Shown here piece after piece: positions 8,286 to 16,975 of a stretch of 50,596 nt of DNA. The DNA is taken from the IMG/VR virus record IMGVR_UViG_3300005663_000063, positions 1 to 50,596 of that record, one strand, 5' to 3'. Below the pieces are notes generated by a model. The model saw only the letters and a program-made list of their open reading frames with translations, ran no database searches and was not told where the DNA came from. Position 1 is the first letter of the stretch; the number at the start of each line of letters is the position of its first letter. The position numbers and the translations under genes were made by a program. The DNA comes from a virus.

Positions 8286-9577
8286 TCGTGCCCCCAGCTA
8301 ATCGTTATCGGAAGAATGGGCATTCCGTACTTACCCTTCTTCTTTCTGGCTTTATCCTCCCAGTAGGCTAGCATTTGTTGATAGTCTTCTCTTGTCCCTG
8401 ATTCAAAGTTGGGCATAGACATCCAAGTATAAAGATAAACAGCAGCTTCGGCAGCCAATATCTCAGTCTGAGGAGAGTTTAGGTTAATCGTTGCTGACCA
8501 AGACTCTGAACTCGTACCACTGGAAAGGAAGTCTAGTATCGCTGGTCCGACAATCCTCAAACGGTAATCAGACCTGAGTTGAGTAGTGAAGTATATATAC
8601 CCATCCTCATCTACTTCCCAGTCGTGTATACCAATCCACGGTTCTTGGTTGCTGTAGTTTTCAGGTTCAACCTCTACTCTATAGGGACGGTTCTGGTGAA
8701 TACCAAGATGTCCGATATAAAGTCTACCTCTGTAGTCAGATATAACCCTGGCATCATCCACATAAGAAGTCGCAGCAGTCACCTCGTGAACTATCTTAAA
8801 TGTAACCTCAGTGGGGTTGTAGTCTATCGTAGCAATGACTTCTAATGGAAGATTGTTTTCTGTCCACGCCGTTCCCCCATCATGGTAAGACGAAAAGGAA
8901 TCAGTGGTTCCGTCACTAACAACTAACCTTAAGCAGTCTGCGGTATCACAATGCCCCTGAACAGAAAACCTGACTGTCTTGCCTGCAAGGAATTTTAAGT
9001 CGTCATTCTCGGTGTAGCCCTGAGAAAGTGTCCCCGCTGCCGTGCTTAGTTTAGCACTGGTTAAACCATGCTTGAATAAACCATTGGTAGTAGTTTTGGT
9101 AACGGTCACGGTATTTGCTACCCAATTAGATAAGGCAGTTCCAGCACTATCCCATATTTCAAATGAGCCATCATATAACCAGTTCCCAGTAACAAGAGAT
9201 TCATCCCACACCATATCATAGCATTCAGGGAATATGTTTTTAGCTGCGGTAATCAAAGCCCTTCGCTTTTCAGAGGCTTCAAACAACCTGTGAACTCTAT
9301 AAGTAACACCAGAAGCAATAGAACCACCATGAGTACCAACAGATAGAGTCCCCGTACTGACAGAGGAATTAGCATGCGAAATCTTTCGCTCTTCTTCACT
9401 CCGACTTCCACTGGTAACCATATCGTAGGAGACATCGGTTATCCAATCATCAGGGAACCTTATTAAGGCTGTGTCTACTATGGTTATAGCGCCCGAGGCA
9501 CTTGTCGTAGTCCCTTCCCAGTAGTCCCCTATTTGTTTGGATAAAATTACCTCGCAGTTAAGTAGGGTAGTTGTCAT
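8282..9577 (-). CDS. Adaptor/baseplate-like protein with inserted carbohydrate-binding-like domain
   Basis: A 431-residue protein. Residues about 60-130 look like an adaptor segment (SEKRRALITAAKNIFP). The middle (about 140-270) is a Thr/Gly-rich beta domain like a carbohydrate-binding module. The end is helical and basic (KARKKKGKYG). I place the start at the ATG at 9577, which overlaps the previous stop as ATGA; a GTG at 9601 is also in frame. A role at the head-tail or tail-tip interface is inferred from position. Confidence 0.55.
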   Translation of the reverse strand: MTTTLLNCEVILSKQIGDYWEGTTTSASGAITIVDTALIRFPDDWITDVSYDMVTSGSRSEEERKISHANSSVSTGTLSVGTHGGSIASGVTYRVHRLFEASEKRRALITAAKNIFPECYDMVWDESLVTGNWLYDGSFEIWDSAGTALSNWVANTVTVTKTTTNGLFKHGLTSAKLSTAAGTLSQGYTENDDLKFLAGKTVRFSVQGHCDTADCLRLVVSDGTTDSFSSYHDGGTAWTENNLPLEVIATIDYNPTEVTFKIVHEVTAATSYVDDARVISDYRGRLYIGHLGIHQNRPYRVEVEPENYSNQEPWIGIHDWEVDEDGYIYFTTQLRSDYRLRIVGPAILDFLSSGTSSESWSATINLNSPQTEILAAEAAVYLYTWMSMPNFESGTREDYQQMLAYWEDKARKKKGKYGMPILPITISWGHE

Positions 9578-9810
9578 ATCTCCACCATAGTGTCGGAACA
9601 CTTGATTTGGTTACTAGGGTCGTCATGGTAACAAGTATGATATGTAGCCTTGACGGTCATTTCCTCGTTCGCCAAGCCATCATTTATTCTGACAGATAAA
9701 GCCTTTAGAGCCTTAACTTCTTTAAGGAAAGCCTTCCTTCTTGTTAAAGATATAGCGTCATACACCGCCATAGGTATTGCTAGGGCTATATCAAATCTCT
9801 TCAAAGCCAT
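9574..9810 (-). CDS. Small structural-operon protein
   Basis: A 78-residue protein with a helical, basic middle (TRRKAFLKEVKALKAL) and a C-terminal Cys/His-containing segment (TYHTCYHDD). It overlaps the next gene as ATGA. No family recognised; virion assembly is inferred only from its place. Confidence 0.5.
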   Translation of the reverse strand: MALKRFDIALAIPMAVYDAISLTRRKAFLKEVKALKALSVRINDGLANEEMTVKATYHTCYHDDPSNQIKCSDTMVEI

Positions 9811-9812
9811 TA

Positions 9813-10505
9813 TTAATACCTCCCCCTAGTTCGATTATAAATATATAGCATTTCATCAGTACTTAAGGCTCTATTGTAAACCCAAACATCACCAACGGAA
9901 CCTGTCAAAAAAGTAGGAGTATCCTTACCCTTACCTACAAGAAGGTCTGTTCCTGATGCTGTGTTCAAAGCAGCAGCACTAGAAAGAGCATCCGTATTTT
10001 TGAGGTCTCCATTAACATAAAAAAGAATGTCAGTGGCATCAAGGGCATAAGTAATCCCAATCAACTGCGAAATACCAGCTGTAAGGTTGAAACCGCTATC
10101 AGCATTATTGGTATGCCCACCAAACTTAAATTCCCCAGTAGTCTCTTGTATGAACAAACCACAATACTCATTATTGGAAAATGTGCCATAGACAAAGATG
10201 TGGTTACTCCCAACAACAAAGTCATCGGGCTTTACCCAGATTAGCATAGTGCGGGCCTCACTACCAACGGGTATGCCAGTTGGGTTTGTAACAGTGATAA
10301 CATCATCACCATCAAAAACCCAGCCATCATCACCATGAGTAGCACCAGTAACCGTACCCGTATGCCCATAGGGGTCGGGTGATTTAAAAACAGGTCCCTT
10401 CAAGCTCGGATGCCACGCTGGTAAGTGCAACACACAACCCCTAGGGATAGGATTATAAGACCAGAGACTCTTTGAGTATCTTAAGGCAATTATTTCTGTG
10501 CCCAT
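9813..10505 (-). CDS. LamG/concanavalin-like fibre protein
   Basis: A 230-residue protein with a LamG-type jelly roll: GWVFDGDDVITV, then RTMLIWVKPDD, LFYVNGDLKNTD, and the closing GDVWVYNRALSTDE typical of LamG_3 domains. Such domains bind glycans. The ATG at 10505 follows GGAGGGAGGGG and lies inside the end of the upstream gene (16-base overlap). It is probably a fibre or host-glycan-binding virion protein. Confidence 0.75.
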   Translation of the reverse strand: MGTEIIALRYSKSLWSYNPIPRGCVLHLPAWHPSLKGPVFKSPDPYGHTGTVTGATHGDDGWVFDGDDVITVTNPTGIPVGSEARTMLIWVKPDDFVVGSNHIFVYGTFSNNEYCGLFIQETTGEFKFGGHTNNADSGFNLTAGISQLIGITYALDATDILFYVNGDLKNTDALSSAAALNTASGTDLLVGKGKDTPTFLTGSVGDVWVYNRALSTDEMLYIYNRTRGRY

Positions 10506-11776
10506 CCCCTCCCTCCTCCTACTGCTGCCGCTGACCACTCAACATATAGTTGTGCTCCTAAGCTTGTACCATCATCCCAAGCCCAGAAGTTCAATACCTT
10601 TTCAACATCGGTGTTAGGTCTAGTAAGAACAGCTACCCTCGTTGAGGAATAGGCATCTGTTACTTCCTGCATTGGGGTAACAAGTGAGGGTGAATTTTTG
10701 TAACCAGACACCCCTCCTCTTATACCATCTGCTATCCATGAAACACTTGCCTCAGTCCTGTCCCTACCCGTAATGTCGCTACCAGTCGTAGTAAAATCGA
10801 CAGGTGCAGCCAGTTCTTCTATATGCAGGTTGAGGTTGGCATCATCTTTGGCATCATGGTATATATAAATCCTGATATAGCAGGTATCTATTGTATCACC
10901 AGAACTTATAGTGTCGCCCAAATCCCAGACTAGACCTGCCCAGTATCTAAGGCTGGCAGCATCACCTGAGTTTGCAACAATGGCAATGTCATCTATATCT
11001 ACAACACCACTACTCTCAAGCTCTTGGGCATCTTCCCCAGAAGCATCAACCTCGACATCCACTGTAGCATTCTTTAATAAGATAGGGAACTTCATATCAC
11101 TTAGGTCAAAGCCCAGTTCTAGTTGACCATCTTTAAACGACCAATCAAGCCGTCTCCGTTTAGGGTGTAACAAAGACTCATCTGCTTCAATGAGTTGTGG
11201 ACTGGGTATACCCACCCCTCGTTTTGATTTTAGGAGTTCGGCTATGTCCAACCCAGCAGTCTCAGCGTCAAGGACAAATCGCTCCGCAAATCCTCTAGGC
11301 GGTGCTTTCTTGAACAGTGTGTTGAAACGCATACCTGTATTAGTAAAGCTTATGATAATATCCGCCCAATCGCTAAGGGGTATGACAATCTTGTTTGGAA
11401 GCATTTGCCCATCTATCTGTGTGGGGCTACTGACTACCTTCTTATTTAAGGTAAACATCAAAGGTGCATTAGGTAACTTGAAATACTTGCTTCGCTCAAA
11501 CTTGTCGGGACAAAATAGCCTCGTCCCATTATCCTTAAACTCAGCATAGTAAGGAGCACCCTCTATATGCCAACCATCAGTATCCCTGACAAGGTGAGGC
11601 TTTATGTCCACCCACGGCTCAGTATCATCTACCCTCATCTGGACAGCACCAAGAAAACAATTGAGGGCAAACTTATTACTCTTTGCAACTAAGGCAGGTG
11701 TCGCTAGTTTGCGGGGTAATGTTTGCCCGTCTAGGGTTATTGGTAACCGTGTGAGCTTACTATTCCGAAGTTCCAA
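10490..11776 (-). CDS. Tail/baseplate protein with C-terminal beta domain
   Basis: A 428-residue protein. The first 240 residues contain two related LPITLDGQTLPRKL- and TQIDGQMLPNKI-like units, so there may be an internal repeat. The rest (about 245-420) is a DNRLRE/CBM-like beta domain (CYIRIYIYHDAKDD, LYVEWSAA). The likely start is a TTG at 11776 behind GAGGTG, because no nearby ATG fits. Position suggests a tail-tip or baseplate part. Confidence 0.55.
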   Translation of the reverse strand: MELRNSKLTRLPITLDGQTLPRKLATPALVAKSNKFALNCFLGAVQMRVDDTEPWVDIKPHLVRDTDGWHIEGAPYYAEFKDNGTRLFCPDKFERSKYFKLPNAPLMFTLNKKVVSSPTQIDGQMLPNKIVIPLSDWADIIISFTNTGMRFNTLFKKAPPRGFAERFVLDAETAGLDIAELLKSKRGVGIPSPQLIEADESLLHPKRRRLDWSFKDGQLELGFDLSDMKFPILLKNATVDVEVDASGEDAQELESSGVVDIDDIAIVANSGDAASLRYWAGLVWDLGDTISSGDTIDTCYIRIYIYHDAKDDANLNLHIEELAAPVDFTTTGSDITGRDRTEASVSWIADGIRGGVSGYKNSPSLVTPMQEVTDAYSSTRVAVLTRPNTDVEKVLNFWAWDDGTSLGAQLYVEWSAAAVGGGRGWAQK

Positions 11777-12194
11777 CTTGCACCTCTAATCCTATGAACC
11801 TCAGATTGGCAGCAACTTCGACAAGGCGGTTATCCGTAAAGCGACTGAGTTTCTTGCCATAAGAATTTTTAGTGGATAGAATTCTCCCTGCTTTCCTCTG
11901 ATTACTAGAGGCATTGGGATTACTCAATAGACTGTCAAGACTCTCTGTAGTAGTTATATCAAATATCTCCTTTAGTAAACTTACCAAACCCTTACGGGAC
12001 AAGGCAGGATCAATTGCTATGAAGTGAGTAAACATTGCTCTCTGTCCCTGTTTATTAAAAACTGGGGGATTCTCACCCTCCAGTTTATAGGATTCAAAAA
12101 GGCTTTTATGGGATGATTCGGCATAGAGGTCTACCCCGATTTTCAGGAAACCACCCATCCGATGCGTTCTCAGTCTATTGAACTTCGCTATCAT
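11760..12194 (-). CDS. Hypothetical structural-operon protein
   Basis: A 144-residue basic protein with no recognised domain. It shows a short helical middle (KGLVSLLKEIFDITTTESL) and Asn/Ser-rich loops. The start overlaps the preceding stop (TAATG). It lies among head and tail genes. Confidence 0.5.
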   Translation of the reverse strand: MIAKFNRLRTHRMGGFLKIGVDLYAESSHKSLFESYKLEGENPPVFNKQGQRAMFTHFIAIDPALSRKGLVSLLKEIFDITTTESLDSLLSNPNASSNQRKAGRILSTKNSYGKKLSRFTDNRLVEVAANLRFIGLEVQVGTSE

Positions 12195-12499
12195 TATATG
12201 TACCCCACAACGACCTTACACGTTCCAGTTGACACATCAAGATAAATGCCTAAGTCAAACTGTAAAGGGGGATCAAAAATCCACATACCATACCCGTCGG
12301 CTGGTATGTCCACAGCCCATTTGTCGGCACCAGTACCAACAAGACTATCGTTTAGTTCGATAGCCAAAGCCGCTGTATCACTCACCGAAATCCAAAAAAC
12401 ATTCCCAGGGTTAGCCTTAATAGCAGTATCTGTTCCTAGCACACCACTGGATGAAAGGTTATCACCTCTATCTCTTACAACTGGCATTACAGGAGGCAT
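12194..12499 (-). CDS. Hypothetical structural protein
   Basis: A 101-residue protein, mostly beta-like with Gly/Asp turns (WISVSDTAALAIEL, GYGMWIFDPPLQF). It fits a small head-decoration or fibre protein by size and place, but no family is recognised. It shares a base with the next gene. Confidence 0.5.
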   Translation of the reverse strand: MPPVMPVVRDRGDNLSSSGVLGTDTAIKANPGNVFWISVSDTAALAIELNDSLVGTGADKWAVDIPADGYGMWIFDPPLQFDLGIYLDVSTGTCKVVVGYI

Positions 12500-12514
12500 T
12501 TCTTTTATTCCTCC

Positions 12515-13207
12515 TTAATACTGTTCGACTGTCAAATCAATTCTGGTTGTTAAGTTCGTTCCTGCGGTAACGGCATCCCTGGTTACAAGAAGTGCATACA
12601 AGTCATCAGCCCCTGAAGCACAAGTAAAACCCAAGGGTAAACCACCCACAGTACTAGGGGTGACCAATGCCTCCGAATCACCACCAGTACCCAATGTCTC
12701 CAGAGACATGAAGTCTATCGCACCGATATAACCATCCTGGTCTGTTCCCTGCACGTTGTCGTTTACGACACCATCACGGATAGTTCCCCCGACTACAGTA
12801 CCAACATTGAATATAAGAGCCGTAATACGGGGAGATAAGAGAGTGGTGCCGAGGGAAAGATGGGCGTTGGTGATGTAACCACTACCACCATTTTCTCTAG
12901 CAACCGCAGCGAAGGCGGTCATAGTTCCAGTGGCGGTTGAATCACAAACCATCTCATTGACAGCATAAGCACCTGTTGAAATTGCTGAAGATGTACCAGT
13001 GATTGTCTTCATTTTACCAGGTACAACATCACCCTTGATTACCCAGTTCACCCCCCTGTCATGGGTAACAAACGTATTCCCCGTATCATACTCGTATACA
13101 GTGGAGCCTGGGGGGACTTGCAACCCACTCCCCTCACTAGGTTTAGTGGTAGCGGCTGTCAGAATCCATCTGGTTGGAGCGACTACCCGTTGGTCGGCTG
13201 TAGCCAT
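12515..13207 (-). CDS. Structural protein with phage fibre-type N terminus
   Basis: A 230-residue protein. The N-terminal segment (PPGSTVYEYDTGNTFVTHD) is a short beta-hairpin motif common in phage head and fibre proteins. The remainder is Gly/Thr/Ser-rich and beta-like. GGAGGA stands before the ATG. Probably a virion protein; exact role unknown. Confidence 0.6.
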   Translation of the reverse strand: MATADQRVVAPTRWILTAATTKPSEGSGLQVPPGSTVYEYDTGNTFVTHDRGVNWVIKGDVVPGKMKTITGTSSAISTGAYAVNEMVCDSTATGTMTAFAAVARENGGSGYITNAHLSLGTTLLSPRITALIFNVGTVVGGTIRDGVVNDNVQGTDQDGYIGAIDFMSLETLGTGGDSEALVTPSTVGGLPLGFTCASGADDLYALLVTRDAVTAGTNLTTRIDLTVEQY

Positions 13208-13221
13208 TTCGTTTTCCTCCT

Positions 13222-13872
13222 TTAGTCTTTGTTCACTCTATCTTTATCGCTAATATAAAGAGGGGCTTCTTCTTCAGCCTCCAGTGTAGCCTGTGCCTTG
13301 GACTCCTCAGCTTTCACGGCTTCCAATTTAGCCTTTCCCTTAGCAACCACATCAGCTTTTAGTTTAGATTCCTCCCCTACACTCTCCTTTGCCTCACCCA
13401 ACATCTTACCAAGAACAGCACGCTGGAGTGCCCTGTCTTCTTCTTCCTTCCGTTCTTTCTGCTCTTCTCTAATAACATCATATTCTTTAGGATGTTTCCT
13501 GAGCATGTGCAGGTTTCTTTCGTGGAAGTTCCTTATATTGTCTTTCTTGCAAACCCTCAATCCTAGAAAGTTATAGTGCTTTCTATCTTCACCATCCTTG
13601 TGTAGCAAGCACTTTACATCCCCTCTGATTTCTAACTGATGAGGGTCTTTAGTTGTCCACCTGCGTGAGCCATCTTCCCTTATATCCCTTAGTTTGGCGT
13701 TCAGCATATAGGCAAGAACATAACCAGTGTGGTAAGTTCTGGTATCCCATATCTGCACCTTCTCGGCTTCACTGATTACCTTTACCCTGCCCATCTCTGC
13801 CTCGGCGGGTATCTTGTCTGACATTGCCTCAACAACCGCCTCTTCTACTCTGCCTTGTGTGTCTGTCGTCAT
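13222..13872 (-). CDS. Zinc-site plus coiled-coil protein
   Basis: A 216-residue protein. Residues about 90-135 have spaced Cys and His (CLLH, then RVCKKDN, then FHERNLHMLRKH) that resemble a treble-clef or C2H2-like zinc site. Residues about 140-205 are a long charged helix (EEQKERKEEEDRA and repeated Lys/Glu/Ala). It lies in the virion operon between a small gene and a fibre-like gene. Function unknown. Confidence 0.55.
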   Translation of the reverse strand: MTTDTQGRVEEAVVEAMSDKIPAEAEMGRVKVISEAEKVQIWDTRTYHTGYVLAYMLNAKLRDIREDGSRRWTTKDPHQLEIRGDVKCLLHKDGEDRKHYNFLGLRVCKKDNIRNFHERNLHMLRKHPKEYDVIREEQKERKEEEDRALQRAVLGKMLGEAKESVGEESKLKADVVAKGKAKLEAVKAEESKAQATLEAEEEAPLYISDKDRVNKD

Positions 13873-13922
13873 TTTTCCTCCTTATGACTTAACCGTTTCC
13901 ACTTGCCACGGCATAGCTTCGC

Positions 13923-14237
13923 TTAAACTAATTTAGCCTCATTTAATTCCATGAAGTCCATAACATCTAACTTTGGTCTACCCCTTAATTCGTCTGCTAA
14001 ATCCATTAACTCATCAACTGTGTGCTCCATGAAACTTGGTATATTTATCTGGTTAATCCCCTTAAATAAACTAGCCAACCCCATATCTTTACGCCATTCT
14101 GCCCTCCTGCCATCCCTGATAACACTAATAATCTGATAGCGGTGGAATCCCCCAAAGGTGGGGGATTGCTCATGCCTTTCCTGTAACCATAAAGCCTTCT
14201 CGTTTCCACTTATTGTATTCGCTGCTATAGTAATCAT
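13923..14237 (-). CDS. Hypothetical protein
   Basis: A 104-residue soluble protein with a Trp-rich N-terminal half and a helical second half (HTVDELMDLADELRGRP). It follows a strong hairpin (14252-14270) and a weak GTGAGGT ribosome site. No family recognised. Confidence 0.5.
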   Translation of the reverse strand: MITIAANTISGNEKALWLQERHEQSPTFGGFHRYQIISVIRDGRRAEWRKDMGLASLFKGINQINIPSFMEHTVDELMDLADELRGRPKLDVMDFMELNEAKLV

Positions 14238-14251
14238 ATTACCTCACCCCA

Positions 14252-14270
14252 GCGGGGGTTTCCCCCCCGC
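14252..14270 (-). other. GC-only hairpin before the gene at 14237
   Basis: GCGGGGG at 14252-14258 pairs with CCCCCGC at 14264-14270 around a five-base loop. The hairpin lies 15 bases before the start of the next late gene. There is no T-run after it, so it is not a normal intrinsic terminator. It may slow ribosomes or polymerase, or protect the downstream messenger end. Confidence 0.5.
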
Positions 14271-14308
14271 CGAGGATTAAAAGGGGGTCTCTCACCCTCT
14301 CGGATGAG

Positions 14309-14470
14309 CTATTCAAGTAATCTATTTATCAGCCTGTATTCTCCCTGAAGCCTAATCTGCTCCATCTTTGCCTTTCTTTGCTCTTCGCCTAGCCGCTCTA
14401 TTATCCCCGCTAGGCTTTGAAACTCCGCTTCTATCTTTTGCTTTTCCACTCCCAGTTCCTTTTTTGTCAT
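14309..14470 (-). CDS. Small coiled-coil protein nested in the glycosyltransferase tail
   Basis: A 53-residue helical protein (MTKKELGVEKQKIEAEF...) that ends in RLQGEYRLINRLLE. This form is common among small phage proteins. The ATG at 14470 has GAAGGGGG before it. Its first 119 bases lie in another frame inside the end of the glycosyltransferase gene (stop at 14352), so both frames are used. An earlier in-frame start at 14527 is possible but has no good ribosome site. Confidence 0.65.
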   Translation of the reverse strand: MTKKELGVEKQKIEAEFQSLAGIIERLGEEQRKAKMEQIRLQGEYRLINRLLE

Positions 14471-15329
14471 CCGTACCCCCTTCTCTATTAAATCCTGACG
14501 CCATACTTTTCGGCATATAGATTCCATTTACTTGGTTCTCATCGTCAGGATTGATTGGTTTCCTGTCTGGTATCTGTCTCCGTTTCTTGTCAATCGCCAC
14601 CCAGCCTTTCCACTCAGTCTCAAGCCCTCCATAATCCACTGGATAAGTCGGTCTGCGTGTTATCGCTAACTCTGTGTTCGTATCCTGATAACCTTTATGC
14701 CCGTAATGTCTTAACTTGTTGAAGAACCCTGACTCTATTCCCACCGTATTAAAGGGTTGTGTAAACGGGAAACAATTCAATACTTTCGTGTAAATCAACA
14801 CACAGGTAAATACCGCCCACTGTATTGGTTGTAACCCACTGCCCTTTTTGTAGAATGGTGCACATATAGGTTTTTTGAGTACGCTATCCATTATGTAAGG
14901 CACAACAACTGGCATGTCCCAATGAAGCAACTTTAATAATAGGTCTGATTCAGGCATGGCATCATTCTCTATTAGCATCACCCACTCAAACCCAGCATCA
15001 ATGGCATACATACAAGCCGAGTCCCTCATCATGTTAAGGTGCGCAGCGGGTATCCCCGCATTGATGTCTGTCATCTCATGCAACCAGCAACAGACACCCG
15101 CCTCATTTGTCTTAACTACCATCTCTACGGTTTTCTGCCAAGCCCCTGGTTCCCACATCACCCCAATCGGAGCCACAAGGGTAGACCCTGGTCTTATATG
15201 GATGGGGCGGAAGTGCTGTGTCTTAAACGCCCTATCCTTCTCTACTTCATTGGCAAAGAACCTGAGTTCTATCCCCGTGTTGGCATTAGGATTTTGCGAC
15301 AAAAACTCTTTTTTGTCTTCGTCACCCAT
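14352..15329 (-). CDS. GT-A-like glycosyltransferase in the virion operon
   Basis: A 325-residue protein. Residues about 45-210 resemble a GT-A (family 2-like) nucleotide-sugar fold: STLVAPIGVMWEPG, then WVMLIENDAMPESDLL with an acidic DxD-like site. The C terminus (about 270-325) is a Gly/Lys-rich disordered tail ending NRAARRRAKKGKDGAD. ATG at 15329 follows AGGGGGG. It stands between fibre and head genes, so it could glycosylate a virion protein. This is inference; it may also act on the cell surface. Confidence 0.65.
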   Translation of the reverse strand: MGDEDKKEFLSQNPNANTGIELRFFANEVEKDRAFKTQHFRPIHIRPGSTLVAPIGVMWEPGAWQKTVEMVVKTNEAGVCCWLHEMTDINAGIPAAHLNMMRDSACMYAIDAGFEWVMLIENDAMPESDLLLKLLHWDMPVVVPYIMDSVLKKPICAPFYKKGSGLQPIQWAVFTCVLIYTKVLNCFPFTQPFNTVGIESGFFNKLRHYGHKGYQDTNTELAITRRPTYPVDYGGLETEWKGWVAIDKKRRQIPDRKPINPDDENQVNGIYMPKSMASGFNREGGTDDKKGTGSGKAKDRSGVSKPSGDNRAARRRAKKGKDGAD

Positions 15330-15356
15330 ATTCAATTACCCCCCTTTATTTTATGG

Positions 15357-16124
15357 CTACTTCTGCCATGTTGGAAAGTATCTTTGAGACCCATCCTCAT
15401 TTAGCATAACTGCCCATTCAGCAACCGTTGTTCCTAATCCTGACACTCCAGAAGTACCAAAATCAACAATGGCTGTGCTCGTTGATTCCCAAGTAGCAGT
15501 ACCATCAAGTCGAATATACCCATGAGTACCAGTACCTTCACCAATACCAGGTGTGAGGATGACATCCCCAGGGTCTCCTTCGGCTACAGCAGCGGAACCA
15601 GCAGGACTATTACCTGCTACTAATTGAACGTCCCCACCATCAGCACCAGTTCCAGGCCCTGTGTCACCCACAGTACCCCCAGCACCTGCCGTGATAGTAA
15701 TTGACGCACCAGTCCCACCAGTAGTTGTAGCACCTGCCCCGCCATCTTCTGCCTTAATAAAGACATTTTGTCCCGCAGTAGCTCCAGCTTCAGCAGCTAA
15801 AGTGATAGCAGAGTCATCAAAAGCCAAGAAGTCAACTGCCCCAATTTGGATGGTTAGTGCCTCAACGGAGTCTATCACCACAGCACTACCAGCTATGGTA
15901 TTTGAAGTTACTTTCATCCAGTCTGTCGCAGAGCCTGTTCCATGAATATAAAGAGTAGTAACTGAATCCGCCGATAACGCCAAATCCAGTTCAGTGTCAA
16001 GTATCCCTATGATGTGGACTTGCTTTGTAGTATCGTCTGGGACTATGCCTAGAGTTCTCCCAAGAGACTCATCTCGGTAGAGCTTCTTAAAACCACCATC
16101 CCACGCCTTATCGTTTACTCCCAT
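15357..16124 (-). CDS. Gly/Ala-rich fibre protein
   Basis: A 255-residue protein. About residues 110-195 are dominated by Gly, Ala, Thr and Asp in a collagen-like, turn-rich pattern (GGAGATTTGGTGASITITAG, GGDVQLVAGNS). The ends are ordinary beta-rich segments, and the C-terminal part repeats units seen in phage fibre proteins. AAGGAGAT precedes the ATG. A two-hairpin intergenic region lies just upstream. Confidence 0.6.
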   Translation of the reverse strand: MGVNDKAWDGGFKKLYRDESLGRTLGIVPDDTTKQVHIIGILDTELDLALSADSVTTLYIHGTGSATDWMKVTSNTIAGSAVVIDSVEALTIQIGAVDFLAFDDSAITLAAEAGATAGQNVFIKAEDGGAGATTTGGTGASITITAGAGGTVGDTGPGTGADGGDVQLVAGNSPAGSAAVAEGDPGDVILTPGIGEGTGTHGYIRLDGTATWESTSTAIVDFGTSGVSGLGTTVAEWAVMLNEDGSQRYFPTWQK

Positions 16125-16132
16125 TTTATCTC

Positions 16133-16195
16133 CTTGATGCGGAAGCTGTCCGCACCTGAATCAAGTTTAATTGGCGGTTTATACGATACCGCCAA
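16133..16195 (-). other. Two hairpins between fibre genes
   Basis: The 76-base gap holds two inverted repeats. One is TTGGCGGT (16171-16178) with ACCGCCAA (16188-16195), loop of nine. The other is TGCGGA (16138-16143) with TCCGCA (16149-16154), inside CTTGAT (16133-16138) with ATCAAG (16160-16165). The second ends next to the ribosome site of the downstream gene. There is no clear T-run, so attenuation, messenger processing or translational control is more likely than termination. Confidence 0.55.
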
Positions 16196-16200
16196 ACGAC

Positions 16201-16965
16201 TTAGTCTGCTATTGATTGCTCCCAATAGGGAAGTTTAACAAACACCCCTCTGGCAATCCCAGCCTTATTCATGACATTTAGTGACCAGCAAAGAGCTTGG
16301 TCTCCATCTACTGTCGTGTCGAACTCACTGGTCCAGTGTTTGCCATTATGTACGGCATGGAAGGTTGCCCTTATAGGTTGCCCCGACCCCAAACTCTGTG
16401 TCTCTATACGCATCCAGAGCCATTTATCGGCAACCATATTCATGCCCCGCATCCTCAAGTTTGTCAGTTTCTCCTGAGTATCAACATCGTCATCAACCCA
16501 GAAAGCGTGAAGCTCATCGTTAGTCGCATCAAAGTCTTTAACAATACCAATAAATGTGGATGCTGATGACTGCCATGTAGCAGTCTGGAGTGAAACTGGT
16601 AAGTCATTGGATGACTCCCCCACCTCGTCATTGAAGCCGAAGTTGAAAGCCATAGATGAGGCTTGGTCAACCATAAGCATGACCTCAATAGCCTGATGCC
16701 CCACTGAACCATAGAACATCAACTGGTCTCCACATATCTCCATTACATCGTCATTAGTTGAATCAAGTGAACCAGCCCAATGCAATCCCTTACTGGCGCT
16801 TACTGACCGTGTGAACGATGTATTCCCAGAATCCATGTTCTGTATCCACGCTATCCCCGTAGCTTGCGATGTTCCACCAAGATAGGTTGGTAACCCTGTC
16901 CCCAAGTTGTCAACTGCAAAGGTTTCCTCGTATATTACTATTCCCTTTCTACCTACATTAGCCAT
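16201..16965 (-). CDS. Capsid-proximal jelly-roll protein, second tandem copy
   Basis: A 254-residue protein nearly the same in length and order as its neighbour at 16976-17737. Shared blocks are MANVGR-x-GIV, WIQ-x-MD, FYGSVG-x-QA, FIGIVKDFDATNDELHAFW and WEQSIAD. It is beta-rich with a LamG-like core. The pair follows the major capsid gene, where decoration or head-fibre proteins are often found. The two have diverged, which suggests an old duplication. Confidence 0.65.
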   Translation of the reverse strand: MANVGRKGIVIYEETFAVDNLGTGLPTYLGGTSQATGIAWIQNMDSGNTSFTRSVSASKGLHWAGSLDSTNDDVMEICGDQLMFYGSVGHQAIEVMLMVDQASSMAFNFGFNDEVGESSNDLPVSLQTATWQSSASTFIGIVKDFDATNDELHAFWVDDDVDTQEKLTNLRMRGMNMVADKWLWMRIETQSLGSGQPIRATFHAVHNGKHWTSEFDTTVDGDQALCWSLNVMNKAGIARGVFVKLPYWEQSIAD

Positions 16966-16975
16966 TCATCTCTCC

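Noticed and set aside
5837-12518. Plus-strand frames opposite the tail genes
   Set aside because: They are shadows of beta-rich minus-strand genes, with Ser/Pro/Leu-heavy sequence and no ribosome sites.
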